Position numbers and translations under genes: made by a program. Positions 43,676-54,903 of a stretch of 64,000 bases of DNA are shown in pieces. Where the stretch lies: assembly GCA_905178155.1 (NCBI GenBank), contig CAJINV010000002.1:4707709-4771708 (forward strand), written 5' to 3'. Source of the DNA: Amoebophrya sp. A120 (taxonomy: Eukaryota > Sar > Dinophyceae > Syndiniales > Amoebophryaceae). Position 1 is the first letter of the stretch, and each line of letters opens with the position of its first letter. The notes under the pieces were generated by a model. The model searched no databases, was not told the DNA's origin, and saw nothing but the letters and a program-made list of their open reading frames with translations.

Positions 43676-43853
43676 TATGCATTACAAAATTGATTATCGT
43701 ACTTGTAGGAATCGCAGAACAAATTTGCGGAGAAGTGCGAACTAATTTTCAAAAGCAGTTTGCAATGCTGATTTGGCTTAGGAAGGACATGGACATTCCT
43801 CATGCAGTACTGGGATTAATACGAGCACGATACTTCTTCTTTTCCGGTGGATA
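43676..43853. mobile_element. introner type A (A10), degenerate
   Basis: Ends 'TATGCATTACAAAATTGATT' and 'CACGATACTTCTTCTTTTCC…GATA'. Flanks CGTGG/CGAGG. Removal joins …FIIL|VTILRG… in frame, leaving a roughly 20-nt exon to the next GT-AG intron. Confidence 0.7.
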
Positions 43854-43893
43854 CGAGGATGATGAAGACCACCGGGCCGAGCACGGTCGAAGC

Positions 43894-44043
43894 TATGCAT
43901 TGCAAAAGTATCGTACTAGTATAAATTGCAATACAAATTTCCTTAGCATGAGAAATGGAATTTGTCATGCGGATTTGGCGTGATAAAAAGATTTGTAATG
44001 CAAGACTTGCATTTATACGAGTACGATACTTTTGCACAGGATA
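43894..44043. mobile_element. introner type A (A9)
   Basis: Flanked by GAAGC twice. Typical 150-nt member. Removal joins …FWWHTA|STVLGP… in frame. Confidence 0.9.
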
Positions 44044-44110
44044 GAAGCCGTGTGCCACCAAAACTTCCTCTTCAGCTCCGCCCTATGAGAGTGCACAACC
44101 GCAGGACCTC

Positions 44111-47100
44111 GTACATTTGCCGTGCAAAAGGCCAAATCAGTCTGCTCTTCGAAGCAGTCTGTTCATGAGGAAACGCTTCGGAAGGCGAACGCGAGTCCCT
44201 GCCCCAGCCCCGAAGAAAGGAACTACTTTTACAAAAAATCCGTGCGCGGATTTGCCATGCGAAAGCTACAGAAACATGATCTGTGGCACTGATTCTCTTG
44301 CGTTGCTGGCACTCCAAGTGAGGGAGAGGTTGTGCACTCGTCTCGTACGCCACGCGGGCCGTTTATACACGGGACGAAGATGAGAAAACGGGTGAAGTTT
44401 TATCAACACTACCAGATTTATCGATTTCGCTACTAGCATAATTTGTGTACAAACAAGTGCTCGCGCTGCTCCTCTGCATATTTATAAATATGCATTGTTG
44501 GCCAAGATCACTTCTGGCAGGCAGCAACGGCTTGAGCATCATGCCACGCCCTTCCATGCTACACAACAACAACAAGTCTCCTCGTTTCCTCGATTTTGAT
44601 GCACCCAGTCGCAGACAGAGAGAAGATGGACAGGCTTCTAATACCCGCTTTTCCAATTTCTTTCGTATCGTTCTTTGCTCGTCTATGGAGCCAAAATGTT
44701 CGTAATTTTCCATGGTGCTGGGCAACTAGAAATTCTTGGCAGAGAATGCTGCCGGAGCGCGGCCGCCTTCTAGCGTGGTTCCAACACCACAGCAGGGTTC
44801 GTAATTCAGCAGGAGCTTGTCGCAGTGGCAGAAAGTAGACCGTCCGTCTGGTTAATCTTGAAGATCTGATACTTCCTCTATCCAACTACTTGCGCAATGC
44901 AAATAATTGCTTCATCATGCTAGAAGTAGAACTCTCGTCGTGGTAAACGACGAGTGTTCCAACCTCTCTGTCGTCCTTTCCGAAAAGCTCAGAGGGACCA
45001 GGTGCCTGTGTTAGAAGTGGCTTCAATAGTTGTACGGTGCTTTTGTTTTTCTCCCTGTCAATCTTTTTTTTTTGCCGGATCTATCACGACAACGACTCAC
45101 AAAAAAAAATAGATGTTGAAGCCGATTACGATTTATTTTATTCTCTTGCATAGTGTCTATGGGGAAGAAAAGACACCACCAGGAACGAAATCCCACTGCC
45201 GCCAAACAACGACCTTCTTACACCGCTCCAGCGAAAAAAAAAGACACGACAGTCATCATCATCATCATCATCATCATTTATCCTGCCCTTAGGGGATAAA
45301 AAAAGAAAAAACTCGCTCTGCGTTGCCCATTCCTTCTACTTCCTTAATCTACTACTGCTCATTGAAAAGCCAAACCGCGCTATAAGCGTCAGCTCATGTG
45401 TGGTCGTCGTGGTACTTATCGCGCAGACTTCCTCGCCTCTTTGATTGTGCGCAATATTGATTTGATATTAGGTCAAAACAACACGACGATTTTGGTACAC
45501 GCCCTCCCCAAGAAGCGCATCGATGTTCATCTCCAATCCTCTTTACTGAGCCATCGTGAGCTTTTCATTCGGCTAACCCTCCGGTACGTAGTAAGTCCCG
45601 TACAAAACATTGAAAAGCGACTGTATTACAAAAAGGAACAACACATCACGAACACAAATTCTCCTGCCGCGCCTCCTGCTTCCAATCGACGTTCGGCTGT
45701 TAGTCGGCTAGTGACTTCTACCCGATCACAACTGACTTTGTTCTTCTGCCACATCTCATCTCAGCATACTTTCATTGAGCAGAGAGAAAAATTTCCTACA
45801 AATGTTATGGTACAGCAGCAGCACAGCAATTTTGGCCTCGCGACGAGTTGACGTCGCGGTCTACGTCGTTGCACTATCGGTACCGAGGGCACATACAAGT
45901 GAGATTCAATGTCGTGTCAGAAGCAAATTCTGTGGTTGTCGCGTACTTGTTCAACTGGGTCGCTTTATAATTCTCTTGGTTTTTTTGCCGTGAGAGGTTT
46001 TTCCTCGTTGAGCCAATCGCTCACGCTTGTTTCGAATAAAGCGGTCAAGCCTATATGTACAAATTTGGAAGCAAAAGGATAGTTCTACGGCTACGGTGTC
46101 GGTTGTAGGTGGCTTTTCCAAATACAACCGCCCAAGAACAAGATCGCAGTCGCAAAGAAAGTTGTGTACAAAACAACATGATTTTTTGCGAAGCAACCCT
46201 GTAGTTCATAATCATCTACAGAGTCGTTTTCTATTATACTCAAAAATTTTCTATCCAATGCTATAGTACAGCAGGTGATAAAAGCTTTTTGGTACATTGA
46301 AAAATTAATAATTGACAAACAACTACTGCAGAACTAGAACTCTACCCGTTCTGCATTTACTAGTTTGCTGATATAGGTTTGCTCTTTCCCGAGTTTGTTC
46401 CTGCGCCACTATCCAGTATCTTTTTTTACTTCTCCGGCGCGAACTACTAAGCGTAGTTTTTACTGCTAGTCAACGTAGTTGTTTTCACTTTAAATTTCGA
46501 GAGATCTAACAGCAAAATTTTGCTTTCTCAGTAGCTGCAGCTGCACCGTCTTTATTATTGCCGTCTGATTATGTTCCTGATATGGCGCATGTTTTCTATG
46601 TGGGCTAGCTGGCAATAAATCGATTCGAAAAGCTGCTGTGCGACGCCGTGCTTGTAGCTGCACTGACTAATATTTATTGCTGTTGATGTTGTACATTTTG
46701 AAACCTGAAAGATTTTCCTGTAGTCTCGTGTATAATTGCAATTGCAAGCGATGATAACGTGACGCCCTCACGCTACTACAGAGAAATTATAACAGCAGAT
46801 GTTGAGACCATCCTAGAAACATCAACTGCTGAGTCGTCGTAAAAATTTAGTGCGAAAGAAAATTGCGTGCTGAACGAAAAGTTTCTTCGAATGGTTCGTC
46901 TGCGTGATAAATTTGAAAAAAATCTGATACGTAAAGTCAAAAGGCCGCCCGTGCTCGTAAAACTTTAGAAAGCATTCTACTATTCTGAGCGCCCCCGCTT
47001 GCCGAGGATAGAGGAATATCGTATAATTTTTGGTGATGAAAACTTTTCTTTGGTAAGCCGTGCACTCGGATCGTTCTTGTTCTCGTGTCCGAATTTTCTT

Positions 47101-47713
47101 TCCTAGATCGCAAAGACTTCTTTTGCGCGCGCCGCTATATAGTCTCGAGAAACTACTGTGTTGTCGTGCCGCTCACGTGTTGAACGTGAACTCCTACTTG
47201 TCTAACAAGAAAGCTTCATACAGCAAATTTTATCTGTATTTTCGAACAATTTTGAAGATGTGCTGCTATATAGTCTCAAATAAACTGCGAAGATGTCGTT
47301 GTAGAAACGAAGTCGAAAAAGCATTTTTTGGATGAAAAGTTGTGTCGATTTTCAAGTTGATTCGCTCGGTCGAACTGAGATAATCTGGTGTCAAACTATT
47401 ACAAAAGGTGAGAACGATACTAGACCTAGAGAGTTTGTTGCTATAAAATGTGAAAAATAAGAAAAAGCTATAAATACGATCAGAAATTTGTTTCTCGTCT
47501 GGTTTCCTGTTTAGTAGATTGTGAATTGTGATTTTTGTCGGCAGCTGATGATTTAAATCTGTTCGACTCTAAGCCTTAGATTGTCCGGCAGCTACGGATG
47601 AAGATGTAGTTTGTTGCTTACCGCAGTCCAGGCTACTGCTATAGGTTCGTTGTTCTTTTGGTTCTTCAAAATAAACCCATGATGATCGAGGTGGATGAAG
47701 TTGTTCGTTGTCA
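44111..47713. other. 3.6-kb AT-rich stretch without a supported gene
   Basis: May contain the first exon of the disrupted membrane gene (minus frames 44072-44353 and 44363-44725 are open but featureless). The rest has scattered stops and no motifs. A (TCA)n microsatellite is at 45253-45278. Confidence 0.3.
45253..45278. repeat. TCA microsatellite
   Basis: About eight tandem tca units. Confidence 0.9.
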
Positions 47714-50517
47714 TCACGCGGTTTGCTTGACCGGCGCCGTGTAGGGCTGGACGGCGATCGTTGGCGGCTGACTTTCCATCGCCCCGCCCTTGTCGTTTTC
47801 GACGGGTTTGAAGTAGGGGTGGTTGAACGCTTCCCGGGGGAGAATGCGCTGCGAGTGGTCGTACACCAGCATCTTGTCCAGGAGGTCGATCGAGTCCAGG
47901 TGCGCCAGGTGGCTGCAGTCGGAATTCACAAACTTGGTCCAGGATTTCTGCGGGAATCGGTCCAGAAGGTCGTCGAAGTGTTGGTCCAGTTCCAGGTGGT
48001 ACTTGTCTGTAGTGATAGTAGTCATGCAAGACGAATTTCATCTTTCTTTTTAATGTGACCCACGACCGGATGCATCCAAAAATCTTCTTCTTCCGCGGCT
48101 AGACCTAGTTGCACGAACCAAGAACATCAAAATCTGAACATCTACGGTACATAAATGAAACATGTCCAAATTTTTATACTCAAGTAAGCCTGCAGCCCGT
48201 CAAACCCGAGAACCTTCGCCACCCGCACCAACTGATCGTAATTATCGCTGCCTCGAAAAAATGGTTCCCGCTTGAAAATCATACCTGAAGTTGTAATCAT
48301 TTTTTGTGATACATCAATACTACTCACGTAGTACCCACCATCGCAGCACTCATCCGATTCCGGAGTCTCCTCGCCGAGACCAAAACCTCAAATTCCTGAT
48401 CTCTAAATCAATGGGATGGCAACAAGATTTCTCCTTACCTGCGAACATGCAGCCGAGGGACCATATGTCCAGAGAGTAGTCGTAGAGTTGGTAGTCCACC
48501 AGAAGTTCTGGGCCCTTGTAGTACCGGGAGGCCACCCGCACATTCACCGGCGTGTTCACGTGGTAAAATTCCGCAAGACCCCAGTCGATCAATCTGAGAT
48601 AGTTGTGTGGAAAGCAAAATCGATTTACTTGCTGTAGTGCCGTTTTTTTTCAAACTACATTGGTGTTCACTGCTAGGATTTCGCGCAGTGGGCATCATGA
48701 CAGAGCTGTCAGCCGCAAGTGCCCAATTTTTTACGCGCGTGACACGGGGAATAGAGACTCTTTCGTACGTACTAGCTGTAGAACGATAAACATAAAAATC
48801 AGCGAAAACTCCATACCGCAGTTGCCTCTTCTGGTGGTCGATCATAATGTTGTGGGGTTTGACGTCGCGGTGCATGATGCCTTGTGAGTGGCAGAAATCC
48901 AGGGCGCGGAGCATATGGAGAGAAAAAAGTTTGTCACAGTCATTAGCTTGCAGGTTTTGCATTACAAATTTTTTTAGCATCACAAATTTTCCTTGTATTG
49001 CAGAAACACTAGGGAAATCCCTAGTGAAGTTTGGCTATGATGCCTTTTTACGCATGACAGAAAGTTTTGTATTGCGAAAATGCGCACGAGTGATCGTGAC
49101 GAACTTTTTTTGTTTGATAGAGCACTTCCCTGATGTAAAACCGGATATCGTAGTCCTTGAAGGTCTATCAAATGCAAAAATGTCTGGGTCTGGAAGCAGG
49201 TTGGAACTTGTGATGCTAACTTGGGACTCTAAAAAAATCTGTATTGCATGACCAGCAAGAGGAGTCTAGTTTGTGCCACGCGGGGAAGGCATTTGTCATG
49301 CGCCGTAGGCATCAGGAAGGGTTCTAAAAGTCTGTGATGGTAGGGCATGCATCACACACAATCCTGGGTCATGCAAAATCAGCATCACAAACTCCTGCAT
49401 TCTTCCAGACCCAGACACTTTTGCAGTTCATAAGGTCGGGTAGAGCTGCTTGAAATCGATGTTGTTGATATACCTGTGATGTTGAAGAGTTTATTTGGAT
49501 GTTGAAAATTTGCATCGCGAAAGAACTACAACCTGGCTCAAAGAGCAAGTTTGCCATGCGTTCAGAACATCTGGTGCCGATCATTGTATAAAAAAATCAC
49601 ACCAAGAAGAAGTTGTGTCTGAATGAATCTGTACTCGAAGATGAGGGATGGTGTTTTTGACTGGTTGTCCCGCACGTAGTCCAGCAGTTTAACGATGTTT
49701 GGCCCGCTGCACACGTTCTGCAAGATCTTCAGTTCCCTTTTAATCTTCTTCTTTTTCACCGGCTTCAGGATTTTAATCACAATCTGCGTCTGCGTCTTCA
49801 CATGGATGCCCTCAAACGCCTCGCAGTATTTACCTGATACCGGGATAGTTGGGTTGGTACGCGCGCGGCCAGTCATTATTATGTACATCTAGCTGCTAGT
49901 ATAGGTACACGTAAAATTTGTATCCAAGCTTAGTACAAGAACCTTAGATGCAGTGCCAGTCTCACACAGGACAAGGCATGCGAAGAAGTAAGATGTTGAA
50001 ACTAGCACATTCAGCAAGTCGTAAAAGTTGCTCGCCCTGTCGATCATGTTAATTGGAAAATCACGTACCTCTGCCGATTTTGCGCACGATTTCGTAGTCG
50101 TCTTGATTGCCCCAGTTCACCGCAAGATTCTCGTAGTCCCAGTAGTCTCTGCTTCGCTTGGCGTTCACATCGCCGTAATACCTGTTATTTTTCACATCAT
50201 CTTCCTCATGTTCTTCATGGCACAAGTCCGCACCGTAGCTAGAACCTCCCATGGGTGAGAGGCTGCAAACTAGGTGGAGCTTATTTTCTAGGCATCGACC
50301 CACACTTATCTGCGAAAGACACATGTGAACTGCGCCGCGCCGCGACTGGTGGTCTGCATCAAAACTACAAAGAAACACAAACGACAGTTCTATATCATCC
50401 TAGGTACCTTGGCCTGATGAATGGGACGCCGTCACACTCTTCCACCACCTGGTTTTTCACGCCCATACCGGCTCCCTGCACGGTGGCGTGCTGTGTCGCT
50501 GCGTTGTACGTGGACAT
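47714..50517 (-). CDS. CK2A: casein kinase 2 catalytic subunit alpha, 411 aa, nine exons
   Basis: Exons: 50517-50408, 50262-50069, 49833-49629, 49473-49433, 49165-49120, 48913-48817, 48593-48439, 48284-48180, 48006-47714; minus two introner repeats the total is 412 codons. Ser/Thr kinase of the CK2 holoenzyme. Diagnostic blocks: '[20 protein letters not shown]', Gly-loop '[13 protein letters not shown]', '[20 protein letters not shown]' (CK2 basic cluster), '[13 protein letters not shown]', '[15 protein letters not shown]' (catalytic loop), '[11 protein letters not shown]' (DWG in place of DFG, typical of CK2), '[16 protein letters not shown]', '[15 protein letters not shown]', '[20 protein letters not shown]' and 'HPYFKPV'. 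The N-terminal extension (from ATG 50517, '[13 protein letters not shown]') is longer than in animals or fungi. Six introns are GT-AG, two are introners, and 49474-49628 is AT-AG-like. Confidence 0.95.
48914..49119. mobile_element. introner type G (G1)
   Basis: Flanked by GAGCA twice. TIRs 'AAAAAAGTTTGTCAC' and 'GTGACGAACTTTTTTT'. Removal joins …[15 protein letters not shown]…, the conserved CK2 sequence. Confidence 0.9.
49166..49432. mobile_element. introner type B (B8)
   Basis: Flanked by AGGTC twice. 'TATCAAATGCAAAAATGTCT' and complement. Removal joins …[12 protein letters not shown]… of CK2 in frame. Confidence 0.9.
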
Positions 50518-52828
50518 CTTCGGGGAGAAAACGTCTCTTCCGTGGTATCTATACAGCGGGAGGTGCTCAAAAACTTTACTCTCGTCTCTCTTCTCGCCAC
50601 GGCCTCCGTCTGATCCGGCCGGGTTGCTTCTTTTTCGCGCGCCTTCTACACCGAACCGCTGATGTTTCTCCTCCGCTGGTAGTTCTGGTTGTCTCGTACT
50701 ACACAGAATCGCAGATGTGCTTTTGTGAAGCAACACAGTATTGGTTGTGGTTTGTAATTTTTACTTCGGTCGTTGCACGAAGATTTTACTCGCGTTGTTT
50801 TCTTTGTACCGGGGTCTTTTCGCGGCAAAAAAATTGCGACGTGCAACTGGCGTGCGTGAAAACGAGGTGGAAATGATAATAAATTGGTGGGAAAATAAGT
50901 GGGGCGTAGTCCAAGTTGGAATACTGCGGAGGTTTCAGGAAAGTGTTATCATTTTTGTCATGGTCTGCAGGTAGTACAAATACGAAAATCGAGTTCTTGC
51001 GAAGCAAAGTTACACATCATCGGTCGCTGAGAAGTCATTTGTACGAAGTGCCTAGATGCTACTAATCTCGTTTGTGCTTTCCCTTGTACGATACGAAGTG
51101 CAACGACGATATGGAATGCTTGTGTACGAACCGATCGAGTTTCTTTTGTTCGAAACAGTTCCGTTCTTTCTCGAGGAACAAGAGCAGGACCGATGAATTT
51201 TCTGCCTCGAGGCTCTATTGCTATTCAGAAGGCTAGGTGATCTACTATGTACGAACGCGCTTGTGTCTGTTTGTACTAGTTGTACCATATCGATTTGCAC
51301 GTCATGCGTGCTTCTACGCGGATGCCAATGAATTCCTTTTAGGATCGTACTTAGCTGCTACAGCAGGTGTTCTAAAAGCTATACTATCCTTTGTTTGGAG
51401 AAAAATATGCGGTAGAACCATGTCAAGCGTCCGTTGGCGTGTTGATCGTCAGAACAACACATCATGCGCCTAGATCTATGCTCTAGGCAGCTTTCTTATT
51501 GTATTGCTCATGATCTCTTCGCATCTGTTTCTGTCATATAGCATCGACCAAAATAGCTTTTGCTCAGCATCCAACAAAATAGCCAAAGTTGCTCAGCTAT
51601 CTAAAGATCTATGCTTGGAAAATCGATCCGGTACATTCAAAATAGAAAAGAGGCAGTGATCGTTTCATGCGGCGCTGCTCCACTTCTAGATCACGGAACA
51701 CCATGCCACATCGAGATTTGTTTAAAGGCTTCATGCCAAGCTGATGCGGCTCGCGGATCCTCTTGAGAGTCGCGCTCGCCTCAAGCTGTCTCTTTCTCTT
51801 ATATGCATGGGAACGAGGTGAGCTGCGAGTCCCCTCACGAACTTAGAATCTGTCCTCACATCCAGCAATGGCGTCTGTGGTTGTCGTCCACACGCGTTGC
51901 GGCAATTCCCTCGGCCATCCCAAAAGTTCGCAACTACAAGGTAGCTTGTTTCGAGCATGGTCTTACGATAAACTAGTAGAAAGCTTCCAGAAAAAGAAGT
52001 TTCCCTGACAAAAGCTGATACACTAGAAGAGAAAAGCGAATTCTACCTGCAGCTGCTGGTGAATGATGAAACATTTCCACTTCGTTGAGAAGAAGGAACT
52101 CAGCTTGAAGCTCGCCGTAATTTGCACAAAGCAACATACGTTCCTACCTCAAATAATATGCGGTGTAAAGTTTGGAATTTTTACGTGAAGATCGTATGTG
52201 AAAGATGATATATTGAGACGTAAACAAGATAGTAGATCTTCCCCCTCCTCCCCATCGGAGAATTGCCATTCTACTGCGACGGCGCAGAGAGCACCGCCGC
52301 AACTAAAATCTCAACCCAGCCAAAAAGAATATCTCTTTTACGTAAAAAATATCGGAAATTTTTACGCATCTTCGAAGTACTAACGTCCGGTAGTTTAGAT
52401 AAGATACTCAGTGTGGTCTTACTAGGTGCGGTTAGAAGATCGTCAGTATCTCCGGAATATCAACCAAAATGTCCTTAGACGAGGCTGCGGTAAGGCGCGA
52501 AGGTCAGTGCGAATTTTCAGTGACACCGGAGACGAAGATCAACTTCCAACCAAACAGTTTCAATCACCATCGTATCCAAAGGGAAACAGCGATCCGATAC
52601 GTGTGAAGCAGATGTCTCTGACAACATTTTTTTCATACATGCACACAACCAACCTGGTGGCCCTGCCAGGGAGGTGAAATCCAAAGCAGTGCCTTCGGCA
52701 AGGTCAAGACAAGAGTTCTTTACGGGAACAGACACGTGCTGACCAACATGACAAAATTTTGTTGCCGCAGCAAAGAGAATCTATTTCTACGGGTGACTCG
52801 CAAACATTTCACTTTGGATAAAACTGAT
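50518..52828. other. 2.3-kb intergenic stretch
   Basis: The first 200 nt remain open in the CK2 frame and may be its 5' UTR. No gene or repeat is supported in the rest. Confidence 0.3.
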
Positions 52829-53721
52829 TTACTTGGGGGCGTTGAAAGTCGGGGCGTTGAACAGGGTTCCGGCGCCCTGGAACTTGGCCATCTCCTCCTG
52901 CATCTTGGCCTGCATCTCCTGCTGCTTCTTCTCCATCTCGTATTGCTGCTTCTGCATCTCCTCCTCGGCCTTCTTCTGCTGGTACTCCATGGTCAGCTGC
53001 ATGGCCTGCTGCTCCAGAGCGGCCTTCTGCTGGGCGGCCTGCTGCTGCAGGGCCATCAGCTGCTCCATGCGCTGCTGGTCCAGAGCCATCTCCTGCTGCT
53101 TCACCTCCATGTCGATCTGCATAATGAACTGCTTCTTCTGCTGGTCGGCCTGGCCCAACAGGTACTCCTTCTGGTGCTTCACCTGCAACTATGGAAAGGG
53201 AAAACTGAATTTGTATTGCTATTGTCATGTTGTTTTCATATCTTTTTGGTGGATTCCAATTTCATCTTTTCTGTCAAGCTGCATTCTCGCCGAGTGCAAG
53301 ATATTTCTGCAAAAACTCACTAAACGTTTCTACGACCACGTTTCATCATATTCAATGCACCGCTGTCACGAAACGCAGTTTTCCTTGCATACAGCCTCCA
53401 AGACCTGGGTGCCCTGCTTGACTTGCTCGTCCAACATCTTCATGTAGGCGTCCTTCTGCTTGGCGATGGTGGCCGGGTCCGGCATGCCTGGATAAAATTA
53501 CAATTATCGGCGTTGATCACTTTCAGACAAATCAAAAGCTAAGGGATAAATTCCCCCCGAGAGAAAGAAAGAACCGATCGAATATAATCGACGTTTTTCG
53601 CTGAACAAGAAAACAGCTGCCTCTTCCCACATGCGACTCAGTTTCATAATCGCGAAAAACTTATCTTACCAGCCGTCAAGGGCTGCGGCGGCATCATCAT
53701 CTGCGGAGCGCCAGCGGACAT
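52829..53721 (-). CDS. Gln/Met-rich coiled-coil protein, about 168 aa
   Basis: Exons 53721-53670, 53487-53393 and 53188-52829, joined by GT-AG introns 53488-53669 and 53189-53392; sum 507 nt. Start 'MSAGAPQMMMPPQPLTAGM', then 'PDPATIAKQKDAYMKMLDEQ' and a long unbroken helix with Gln/Met/Glu/Lys repeats ('MALQQQAAQQKAALEQQAM', 'EMEKKQQEMQAKMQEEMAKF'), ending 'GTLFNAPTFNAPK'. It looks like a structural coiled coil, cytosolic, without signal or membrane segment. Codon use is strongly biased to C-ending codons, which suggests high expression. No introners. I cannot name a family. Confidence 0.8.
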
Positions 53722-54386
53722 TTTGTTCCGGTCTCTTTAAAGGAGCATGAAAGCGAAAGAAGACTTGCTTTTTAATTCAGCTTGGCCTCCCCGGGCAAAG
53801 ACAACCGAATTCCTTTCCTGAAGAGCCGAAGTCCTCGCTCTTCATGGATGGTTTCCGATTGCGATTCCGCATGACAAAGCTTTAATTTTGGCTCTTGGGC
53901 TTTGCTCGTTGCCTGCTTCGCGGCCACACCATGAACGCTTTGCCTTCAGGGTTGGCGGGTCCAAGACAAATTTGACAAGTCTTCTTTCGTCTTTCATAAG
54001 AGGTAGTTCCGAGGAACGAATGAAATTGACCCTACGGTTGTTGTTGTTCAAAATGTAAAATTTTTTTTCGTGAAAATTTCAATCTCTTTTCCAGTACACG
54101 CTCTGGGGGCAATCACTTCTCCTCATCTGCACGCGCTTCTAATACTTAATATCAACATCTTCATCTAACTACACGGAGGGGGGGGAAATTTAAAAGTCTA
54201 TCTCTTCGCGATTCCGATATCAGGAGGCCTTGCTGCTGCTCAAGTGGCACTGCTACGCTGGCTTTTCTTATCTCCACAAAACGAGGCGTGAATTCAGAAG
54301 ACACACAGGTGCAAGAACACGCCACACACACGCACGGGAAACCACACTTTTTCTCAACTCAACGTAAGGTTTACAAGCCACCTCAT
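53722..54386. other. intergenic spacer
   Basis: Contains the promoter side of the coiled-coil gene and a G9 run near 54178-54187. No gene supported. Confidence 0.3.
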
Positions 54387-54788
54387 CTATTTTTTTGTTT
54401 CTCTCGTGCCTTTCTCGTGTACACACACCCACTGGGTTTCAGCTTCACATAAGTATATGAAAATGAATGATAGTTTTGAGAAAATTATGAGGTGTGAAGC
54501 TTCTTCTCCGCTCCCGAAGGGCCTTGCTCCTGCTTTTCTTTGTTTTTTAGTGCCGTTTCGGAGCACAATGGATGATTCAACGAGCCGGATAATTGCATGG
54601 GGGTCCAACCAAATATGATTTCTACATTCATCGCAATTTACATCTTTCTGCAACACGGTCCGCATCAACATTCGAAATTCACTTACTTCTTGTCGACGTC
54701 GTCTGGGCTCTGGCCCTAGCGCTAGGCCATCACCATCTAGATAAATGATTAGTTTGTCAATCTCCATCTTGATATTCTTGCGTGGCAT
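54387..54788 (-). CDS. putative small protein
   Basis: ATG at 54788 ('MPRKNIKMEIDKLIIYLDGD'), open to 54387. A GTAAGTGA donor after 'PRRRRQE' and a 'gtgttgcag' acceptor 39 nt on could remove 13 codons without changing frame. Beyond it 'CDECRNHIWLDPHAIIRLVE' looks protein-like; the tail does not. It starts 115 bp downstream of the LicD-domain gene on the same strand. May be a real small gene or a chance frame. Confidence 0.3.
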   Translation of the reverse strand: MPRKNIKMEIDKLIIYLDGDGLALGPEPRRRRQEVSEFRMLMRTVLQKDVNCDECRNHIWLDPHAIIRLVESSIVLRNGTKKQRKAGARPFGSGEEASHLIIFSKLSFIFIYLCEAETQWVCVHEKGTRETKK

Positions 54789-54903
54789 AAAGCATTGTAA
54801 CATTTTGATATGAAAAGGTGCAAGTGCTCCCCGTCTAATTCACAGTACTTCCAGTTCGACGCTCTCCGGCGCCCGCAGCAGCAGACGCTCTCCGGCGCCC
54901 GCC

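Larger units (their letters stand above)
31300..44110 (-). pseudogene. multipass membrane-protein gene disrupted by a copia element (5' end unresolved)
   Basis: Exons from the 5' side: 44044-~44110 (upstream limit unknown), 43893-43854, 43675-43656, 43380-43244, 43004-42953, 42791-42457, 42228-41778, 41519-40858, [retroelement], 33803-33426, 33178-33131, 32905-32861, 32709-32589, 32438-32394, 32068-31876, 31729-31663, 31452-31300. GT-AG introns at 43381-43655 and 42229-42456; the rest are introners. Hydrophobic helices include 'STVLGPVVFIILVTIL', 'MADATIALLYIAVQLIHVL', 'WKVVVFVISFYMIAYGGTYV', 'FLYAGLTLFMVSNVLPPLL' and 'IVYGLVVSLVFFANDILEW'. The C-terminus after the last introner passes through introner debris to a TAG at 31300. 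Pre-insertion frame is continuous across the ACCCT target (…TYGQQG|REQVDV…), so the gene was intact before the insertion. In this haplotype it should be broken unless the 7-kb element is spliced out. Family not recognised. Confidence 0.7.

Noticed and set aside
45396-45851. 151-codon plus-strand frame
   Set aside because: No motif, no introner or splice context, and AT-driven composition. It is the best of many chance frames in this stretch.
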